Source: Candidatus Woesearchaeota archaeon
GTDB lineage: Archaea > Nanobdellota > Nanobdellia > Woesearchaeales > UBA11576
Direction of reading: 5' to 3'
Assembly (NCBI GenBank): GCA_019322385.1
Contig: JAHWIS010000126.1
Coordinates: forward strand, 1-8,300
Length of the DNA: 8,300 bases
Shown: positions 4,690 through 8,300 of the stretch, in pieces
Numbering within the stretch: position 1 is the stretch's first letter
How the letters are laid out: each line of letters begins with the position of its first letter
Notes under the pieces: generated by a model
The model's input: only the letters and a program-made list of their open reading frames with translations
Database searches by the model: none
What the model was told of the DNA's origin: nothing
Position numbers and translations under genes: made by a program

Positions 4690-5148
4690 TCACATGCCTT
4701 TTGTCTGCAGTGCGTGCGCCAGCAGTATGAACAATAACAAGAACGTAAATATCACGAATACGAATATAAAGCTCAGTATTCGGACAAACAGCAGTTCTGC
4801 ACGAAGTCCAAGATATATCAGCACGCCCGCTATCAGGAATATGATCACAAGCAATATCAATAACTGCAGGTAATTGCCATTCACAAGCGCTTGAGGATAG
4901 AATAGGTAGAACACAAGGAAGAAATAAGTGACAAGTCCGATGCCGAGCGTCACCAGAACAGGGCTGTACCTCCTTACCCATGTCATGAACCCATGCTCTT
5001 TCTTAGGATAGAATAGCTCCCTGGTATGCTCATCAAGCTTCTCTGCAACAACTTTTTCAACATGCCTGGGCTTCTTTCTCTTCACTGCTTTCCTCTTAGG
5101 CTTCTTAGAAACAGCTTTCTTCTTTGATTTCCTCTTTTTAGATGCCAT
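4690..5148 (-). CDS. Membrane protein with Lys/Arg-rich N-terminal tail
   Basis: This encodes 152 residues from the ATG at 5148. The first 28 residues are almost entirely Lys, Arg, Ser, Ala and Pro, a highly basic tail that could touch nucleic acid or anionic lipid on the cytoplasmic side. Three hydrophobic segments follow near residues 62-83, 93-115 and 119-145, with a short Leu-rich C-terminus. The family is not recognised. The basic tail puts the N-terminus inside the cell by the positive-inside rule. A TATA box about 25 nt upstream implies a leaderless start. DUF357 follows after 5 nt. Confidence 0.8.
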   Translation of the reverse strand: MASKKRKSKKKAVSKKPKRKAVKRKKPRHVEKVVAEKLDEHTRELFYPKKEHGFMTWVRRYSPVLVTLGIGLVTYFFLVFYLFYPQALVNGNYLQLLILLVIIFLIAGVLIYLGLRAELLFVRILSFIFVFVIFTFLLLFILLAHALQTKGM

Positions 5149-5169
5149 GCTCTTTTAAATAGGGTTTTA

Positions 5170-5180
5170 GTATTTAAAGC
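5170..5180 (-). promoter_or_regulatory. TATA box of the membrane-protein/DUF357 pair
   Basis: The minus strand reads GCTTTAAATAC, centred about 27 nt before the ATG at 5148, so transcription probably starts at or within a few bases of the start codon. It sits immediately downstream of the stop of the wHTH-Nudix gene, so the two units are likely separate. Confidence 0.55.
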
Positions 5181-5185
5181 TTATC

Positions 5186-5866
5186 CTATTCCATCTTTAT
5201 GTCAAGCACGCCTGACTCATCCACAATAGTCTCTTCTTCCAGCTCTATCCTGCTCCCCATCTTTTCCTGCAAAAGCCATTTGTCTGAGGGTATCATACCA
5301 TCTGGAAGCGCAGAGACGTCGAACCATCTGACATTCTCTTTGTCTTTTATCGAGTTCAATGGGCTTGTCTTTGTAAACACGATCAGGAAGCCGTGCTTCA
5401 GCTTATCACCAGCATGCCTCTCATTCACGACAGCGTTCACTGACTCGAAACTGCCGTCAACAAATGTTATGTCTTTCAGCACCCGCAAACTTGCCTTTTC
5501 CACAGTCTCCCCTAAACGCAGCCTTCCGCCAGGCAGGCTCCAATGTCCATCATAAGGCCTCTTGTTCCGTTTCCAGAGCAGCACCTTCCCATCATCAAGA
5601 CACGCGACAAGCACAACAGGCAAGGGGCTCATCTTCTCTTCTGACTCTACAAAGAAAGGGATATATTTTTCTGCCTGGTCAGAGAGCATGTACATCTCTC
5701 CTTCTTTCCGCAAAGTGCCTTCCTCGACCAGTTTCTGCAGGAAATACGCAAGGTCATTGGAGCGTATCGCTGTCAGCTTCTCTATCTCATTGAACCGCAG
5801 CCTTTTGTTATACAAGAACTGCTGGAATATCTTCTTCCGTTTAGGATTACTGAGCTTATAGTCCAA
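5186..5866 (-). CDS. Winged-helix protein with degenerate Nudix domain, probable regulator
   Basis: This encodes 226 residues from a TTG start at 5866, preceded by gggggt seven bases upstream; no ATG is available near the N-terminus. Residues 1-75 form a winged helix-turn-helix (RFNEIEKLTAIRSNDLAYFLQKLVEEG followed by a short wing). Residues 80-200 are a Nudix fold with WSLPGGRLRLGE (109-120). The Nudix box G-x5-E-x7-REUxEE is degenerate: G114 and E120 are kept, but REUxEE reads RVLKDI (128-133). The metal-binding glutamates are therefore Asp and Ile. In NrtR-type regulators a Nudix domain senses an ADP-ribose-like ligand and controls a winged helix; there the order is Nudix then wHTH, here it is reversed. 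I infer a ligand-responsive transcription factor rather than an enzyme. A perfect palindrome lies in its promoter, shared with the divergent Nudix hydrolase gene. Confidence 0.85.
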   Translation of the reverse strand: MDYKLSNPKRKKIFQQFLYNKRLRFNEIEKLTAIRSNDLAYFLQKLVEEGTLRKEGEMYMLSDQAEKYIPFFVESEEKMSPLPVVLVACLDDGKVLLWKRNKRPYDGHWSLPGGRLRLGETVEKASLRVLKDITFVDGSFESVNAVVNERHAGDKLKHGFLIVFTKTSPLNSIKDKENVRWFDVSALPDGMIPSDKWLLQEKMGSRIELEEETIVDESGVLDIKME

Positions 5867-5883
5867 ATCAAACCCCCTGTTTA

Positions 5884-5899
5884 CTCAAGATATCTTGAG
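5884..5899. promoter_or_regulatory. Perfect 16-bp palindrome, candidate operator
   Basis: The sequence ctcaagatatcttgag is a perfect inverted repeat in the 79-bp gap between the two divergent Nudix genes. It lies just downstream of the minus-strand TATA box of the wHTH-Nudix gene and just upstream of the plus-strand TATA box (tttataac, 5905-5912). A dimer bound here could block both promoters. The natural candidate binder is the wHTH-Nudix protein. The palindrome is seen; its role is inferred. Confidence 0.65.
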
Positions 5900-5902
5900 G
5901 AA

Positions 5903-5912
5903 TCATTTATAA
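5903..5912. promoter_or_regulatory. Bidirectional TATA region of the Nudix gene pair
   Basis: catttataac serves as a TATA box on the plus strand for the Nudix hydrolase (predicted start near 5935). It reads GTTATAAATG on the minus strand for the wHTH-Nudix gene (predicted start near 5880). The two leaders mirror each other: each carries an AAACAGGG word (5931-5938 on plus, 5881-5874 on minus) that includes the Shine-Dalgarno region. Confidence 0.5.
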
Positions 5913-5945
5913 CATATTAATTTTTTGTAAAAACAGGGTGATATC

Positions 5946-6434
5946 ATGTATGATCGTTCTAAAATGCACTATATTGTTGTCACAGGCATAATCGTGAAAG
6001 ACAACAGGTATCTGATCGCAAAGCGCTCCAGCAAGGAGAAGGTGATGCCTAACCTTTGGACTGTTCCAGGTGGAAGGCTTGAGCTGAAGGATTACATCTA
6101 CAGGCACAAGGATACCAATCTGCACTGGTACAATGTGTTTGAGGATCTTCTGAGGAGGGAAGTCAGGGAGGAGACAGGGCTTGAGATAAAGAACATAGGC
6201 TATGTGACTAGCATGGTCTTTTTCCGGCCTGACGGTGTGCCGACTGTCGTTGTCTCCTTGTCTGCAGACCACCATAATGGGGAAGTGCTGCTCTCTGACG
6301 AGCTCACCGACCACAAATGGGTCACACTTGAGCAGGCAAAAGCCTATGATCTTATAGAAGGGATCTATGAAGAGCTGGAAATACTTGACAAGATGCTCAA
6401 GGGCGGCAATATGGAGTCATGGAAAAAAATTTAG
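5946..6434 (+). CDS. Nudix hydrolase with an insertion in the Nudix box
   Basis: This encodes 162 residues from the ATG at 5946, preceded by gggtgat (5936-5942). The Nudix fold is clear: VVTGIIVKDNRYLIAKRS, LWTVPGGRLEL (37-47) and REVREETGLEI (71-81). The catalytic half of the box (R71, E72, E75, E76, G78) is intact, so Mg-dependent pyrophosphohydrolysis of a nucleoside diphosphate-linked substrate is expected. Between G43 and R71 there are 27 residues instead of the usual 13, an insertion of about 14 (KDYIYRHKDTNLHW region). The conserved Glu of G-x5-E is not in its normal place. Substrate cannot be told. It is divergent from the wHTH-Nudix gene and likely controlled by it. It ends with a 4-nt tail-to-tail overlap with the next gene. 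Confidence 0.9.
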   Translation: MYDRSKMHYIVVTGIIVKDNRYLIAKRSSKEKVMPNLWTVPGGRLELKDYIYRHKDTNLHWYNVFEDLLRREVREETGLEIKNIGYVTSMVFFRPDGVPTVVVSLSADHHNGEVLLSDELTDHKWVTLEQAKAYDLIEGIYEELEILDKMLKGGNMESWKKI

Positions 6435-7195
6435 TAATGACGCCTTTGGCTCATCCCCTCATGCACCTCTTCCTGCGTAAGGCGGAAGAACCTGCCGTAT
6501 TCAGAATCATTTAGTTTTTCCCAGAGACCTCCTGCCTCGCGCATGAAGCTCATTGCCAGATTATAATATGCAGAGTCAAGCGCAGTGAACGCATCATTGT
6601 CCATGATAGACTTCATCTCTTTAGCCAGCTGTTCTGTCTCTTCGTCAGGCATTATATGGCGCGGTGCATGATGGACTCGCAGGAGTACATACTGCATATT
6701 GAACTCATCAAATGATTCATTCAGGACAGAATGATATTTCCTGACTACTTCTGCAACATCAGTATTCTCAAACCAGCCGCGCTGGATCATTTCGATAAGC
6801 TCAAGGTCATGGCCTTCTGCTGTCGTAATCTCTATAGGCAGCGCATCAATGCCTCCTGGAAACACAATTCCTGTCTCGCCTGAGGTGTCTATCACAGGCA
6901 TCGACACATAGGCATTCTTTGGTCGTGTCGCATGATCTATCATCGTTTCAAGATAAGTCAGATGAAGTATGACCATACTGCGATTAAACACTGCACCGCC
7001 CAGGTCAAGGAATGATTTCGGCCTCTCATCATCCGGCAGTTCATAACCGTCATTCAGCAGCACATCCTGGAGAAGATGGTTTGTCATTAGTTCATCCCTG
7101 TAACTGGTAACAATCCTATGGATCTGTTCAGCTTTGTCCCTGTCGCAAGGATGTGCAAGTATATATTCTGAGATATCGCGCTGTTTTGCCCCCAT
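6431..7195 (-). CDS. Soluble protein of unknown function, 254 residues
   Basis: The start is the ATG at 7195, supported by aGGGG five bases upstream (7205-7201) and a TATA box further up. The product is acidic and mostly helical, with no membrane segment, signal peptide or Cys cluster. The middle (near residues 95-130) contains TSGETGIVFPGGIDALPIEITTAEGHD, which looks like beta strands with a Gly-rich turn. A VHHAPRH stretch near 174-180 groups three histidines, but no known catalytic motif is formed. No family is recognised. Its end overlaps that of the Nudix hydrolase by 4 nt, and it appears to be its own transcription unit. Confidence 0.75.
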   Translation of the reverse strand: MGAKQRDISEYILAHPCDRDKAEQIHRIVTSYRDELMTNHLLQDVLLNDGYELPDDERPKSFLDLGGAVFNRSMVILHLTYLETMIDHATRPKNAYVSMPVIDTSGETGIVFPGGIDALPIEITTAEGHDLELIEMIQRGWFENTDVAEVVRKYHSVLNESFDEFNMQYVLLRVHHAPRHIMPDEETEQLAKEMKSIMDNDAFTALDSAYYNLAMSFMREAGGLWEKLNDSEYGRFFRLTQEEVHEGMSQRRHY

Positions 7196-7222
7196 AATAA
7201 CCCCTAAAAAAGTAATGCAATA

Positions 7223-7235
7223 GAATATTTAAACC
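7223..7235 (-). promoter_or_regulatory. TATA box of the 254-residue protein gene
   Basis: The minus strand reads GGTTTAAATATTC directly after the stop codon of the NIP7-like gene. The predicted start is near 7205, at the edge of the aGGGG site, so the leader is about 10 nt. The gene is thus independent of the NIP7 operon upstream. Confidence 0.6.
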
Positions 7236-7703
7236 TTACCGCCTCTTCCTCATCTCTCTCCGTAAGAAATCCCCTTTGTCAAGGATGTTTTTAAGATAAA
7301 CCTGCTGTCTCTTTGCCATGTCGCCGACAACATCCCCATAGCCGAGCACTTCTTTCCTCTTATTCAATACAATAGCAGGCCCTGACTTCACGCGGGAATC
7401 AACCACAGACTGGGCAAACACATCTCTGCCACACAAGAAAAGCCATTCTGCCTTGTCATCGACAACAACAAGCTTTTCAGTCCGGACACCGACCATATCA
7501 AGCAGAGCGATGCTCGGCCTGAATTCCTTTCCTTTCTCAACACCTAAGAAAACCCCTGCAGAAAAAGGATCACGGTTAAGGTTCTTGTTCACCTTCCCCA
7601 TCAACTCATTAAGCTCAGGGAATATCTGGTAATACTCCTTCCTTATCTTCACGACATTGTCTATCTGGTTGTCCATGAACTTGTTTACGAATCCGTCTAT
7701 CAT
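7236..7703 (-). CDS. NIP7-like ribosome biogenesis protein with PUA domain
   Basis: This encodes 155 residues, a normal length for archaeal NIP7. The N-terminal part (1-75) carries the family's NRDPFSAGVFLG strand-turn (43-54). The C-terminal PUA domain (about 77-150) shows VVVDDKAEWLFLCGRDVF (79-96), GPAIVLNKRKEVLGYGDV (108-125) and the terminal LKNILDKGDFLRRE (137-150), in the same order as archaeal NIP7 proteins. Such proteins bind RNA through the PUA domain and take part in large-subunit rRNA processing. The ATG overlaps the stop of the small membrane-protein gene (ATGA). A ggtgagg stretch lies upstream. It is the last gene of the operon. The PUA identification is strong; NIP7 rather than another PUA protein is likely but not certain. 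Confidence 0.8.
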   Translation of the reverse strand: MIDGFVNKFMDNQIDNVVKIRKEYYQIFPELNELMGKVNKNLNRDPFSAGVFLGVEKGKEFRPSIALLDMVGVRTEKLVVVDDKAEWLFLCGRDVFAQSVVDSRVKSGPAIVLNKRKEVLGYGDVVGDMAKRQQVYLKNILDKGDFLRREMRKRR

Positions 7704-7909
7704 CTTACCCTCACCACTCTTGCCTTTCCTCGGAAGAACCTGCGCAGCCCAAAGCTGCCCAGCATCATCGGTATTGAGACGAATATCAGGAAAAGCCCGA
7801 CTGCAAACTTCAGGAACTTCAGTATCAGGTCCTGCACCAGGTATATCCCCAGCACGAACAGTGCTATTCCGACGATGAAGATTGCGATTTCATAAGAGTA
7901 TCTTGCCAT
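7700..7909 (-). CDS. Small two-segment membrane protein
   Basis: This encodes 69 residues from the ATG at 7909, preceded by a strong Shine-Dalgarno site gaggtga seven bases upstream. Hydrophobic segments lie near residues 5-26 and 29-52, separated by a short loop with one Lys. The C-terminal tail is strongly basic (RRFFRGKARVVRVR) and probably cytoplasmic. No family is recognised. Its start lies 46 nt inside the preceding coiled-coil gene, and its stop overlaps the NIP7 start, so it is translated within one operon. Confidence 0.8.
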   Translation of the reverse strand: MARYSYEIAIFIVGIALFVLGIYLVQDLILKFLKFAVGLFLIFVSIPMMLGSFGLRRFFRGKARVVRVR

Positions 7910-8300
7910 GTTATGGTCACCTCGATCCCCATCGATTCCTTTATCTTTTTCTGCACTTCAGCGCGCAGCTTCTCAAGGTCTATCTTCTCTTTTGTCTTCT
8001 GCGCTTTCTCGATCTTGTCCTGCAGTATCTTGATCTGGTTATCTGTATGCTCTATCTTGTACTGCAGCTCATTCAGGTCCTGCAATGCCCTGTTGTGCCG
8101 CATCGAGTCATCAATCTGTTTTATTGATTTCTTTGCCTCGACATAGGTCGTCCTGGCCTCGGAAAGCTTCTCTTTTGTGATGTCCATTATCCTCTGCATT
8201 GCCTTTTCTTTTTCCTTGTCCTTGAGCTCGACCCTGTCCTGCTCGATTGAGCTCCTCATCTTCTCAAGCACCCCTAGCACCTCAAGCCTCTCGTCAGACA
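7864..8300 (-). CDS. Coiled-coil protein (partial, N-terminus outside the window)
   Basis: The frame is open from the window edge (the last full codon is at 8296-8298) to a TAG at 7864-7866, giving 144 visible residues. A GTG at 8280 or the later internal ATGs are possible but unsupported starts; reading continues upstream as SDERLE, so the gene is taken as truncated by the window. The product is dominated by Lys, Glu, Gln, Ile and Leu. A long heptad-like helix runs over roughly the first 110 visible residues (for example DNQIKILQDKIEKAQKTKEKIDLEKLRAEVQKKIKE), then a short strand MGIEVTITW and a Ser-rich tail. It is probably a structural or adaptor protein. Its last 46 nt overlap the small membrane-protein gene. 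Confidence 0.7.
   Translation of the reverse strand, partial: SDERLEVLGVLEKMRSSIEQDRVELKDKEKEKAMQRIMDITKEKLSEARTTYVEAKKSIKQIDDSMRHNRALQDLNELQYKIEHTDNQIKILQDKIEKAQKTKEKIDLEKLRAEVQKKIKESMGIEVTITWQDTLMKSQSSSSE

Noticed and set aside
4685..4981. N-terminal extension of the DUF357 frame (195-residue version)
   Set aside because: It overlaps almost the whole hydrophobic part of the well-formed membrane-protein gene in another frame. DUF357 proteins are about the length given by the ATG at 4684.
5907..6314. Long minus-strand open frame opposite the Nudix hydrolase
   Set aside because: It lies wholly antisense to a clear Nudix gene with good start signals, and its translation shows no domain.

Overview
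The window looks like a piece of an archaeal chromosome. Its starts are preceded by TTTAAA/TTTATAAA-type TATA boxes, often with short or leaderless 5' regions. It encodes a NIP7-type PUA protein and a DUF357 protein, both archaeal families, and a tRNA-Val gene whose extra 17 nt fold as a bulge-helix-bulge (BHB) intron. The many small, unrecognisable genes, short operons and overlapping ends would fit a small-genome DPANN-type lineage (Woesearchaeota/Pacearchaeota-like). That placement is inference; 'archaeon' is well supported.

Layout. Positions 1-48 hold the probable tail of an upstream + gene. Positions 109-1502 (+) are a two-gene membrane operon: a multi-pass protein with a charged C-tail, then a seven-segment protein. 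It meets a small acidic protein gene (1444-1929, -) tail to tail with a 59-nt coding overlap. Positions 1930-2365 have no protein gene. They hold tRNA-Val(CAC) with a D-loop intron, a second copy of its 5' part without the rest of a tRNA, and about eight short-loop hairpins on both sides. Positions 2366-3127 (-) look like one HExxH metallopeptidase gene cut by an in-frame TAA into two reading frames. Positions 3193-4337 (-) pair a helical-repeat protein with a protein containing eight cysteines. Positions 4394-5148 (-) pair a Lys-rich membrane protein with a DUF357 protein. Positions 5186-6434 hold a divergent Nudix pair: a winged-helix/degenerate-Nudix protein (-) and a Nudix hydrolase (+). 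A perfect 16-bp palindrome lies in their shared promoter. Positions 6431-7195 (-) encode an unrecognised soluble protein. Positions 7236-8300 (-) are a compact operon: a coiled-coil protein (running off the window), a two-segment membrane protein and NIP7.

How the genes may work together. The clearest regulatory unit is the Nudix pair. The wHTH-Nudix protein has lost the catalytic glutamates of its Nudix box, so it could be a ligand-sensing repressor of itself and the neighbouring Nudix enzyme through the palindrome. The NIP7 operon and the tRNA are information-processing genes. The rest cannot be assigned a pathway from sequence alone.

The most unusual part is the tRNA locus. Both the tRNA and the partial copy upstream of it can form the same D-arm fold (D-stem, 4-bp helix, 3-nt bulge, 3-bp helix), with different bases in the stems. 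The best TATA box lies upstream of the partial copy, not of the complete tRNA.
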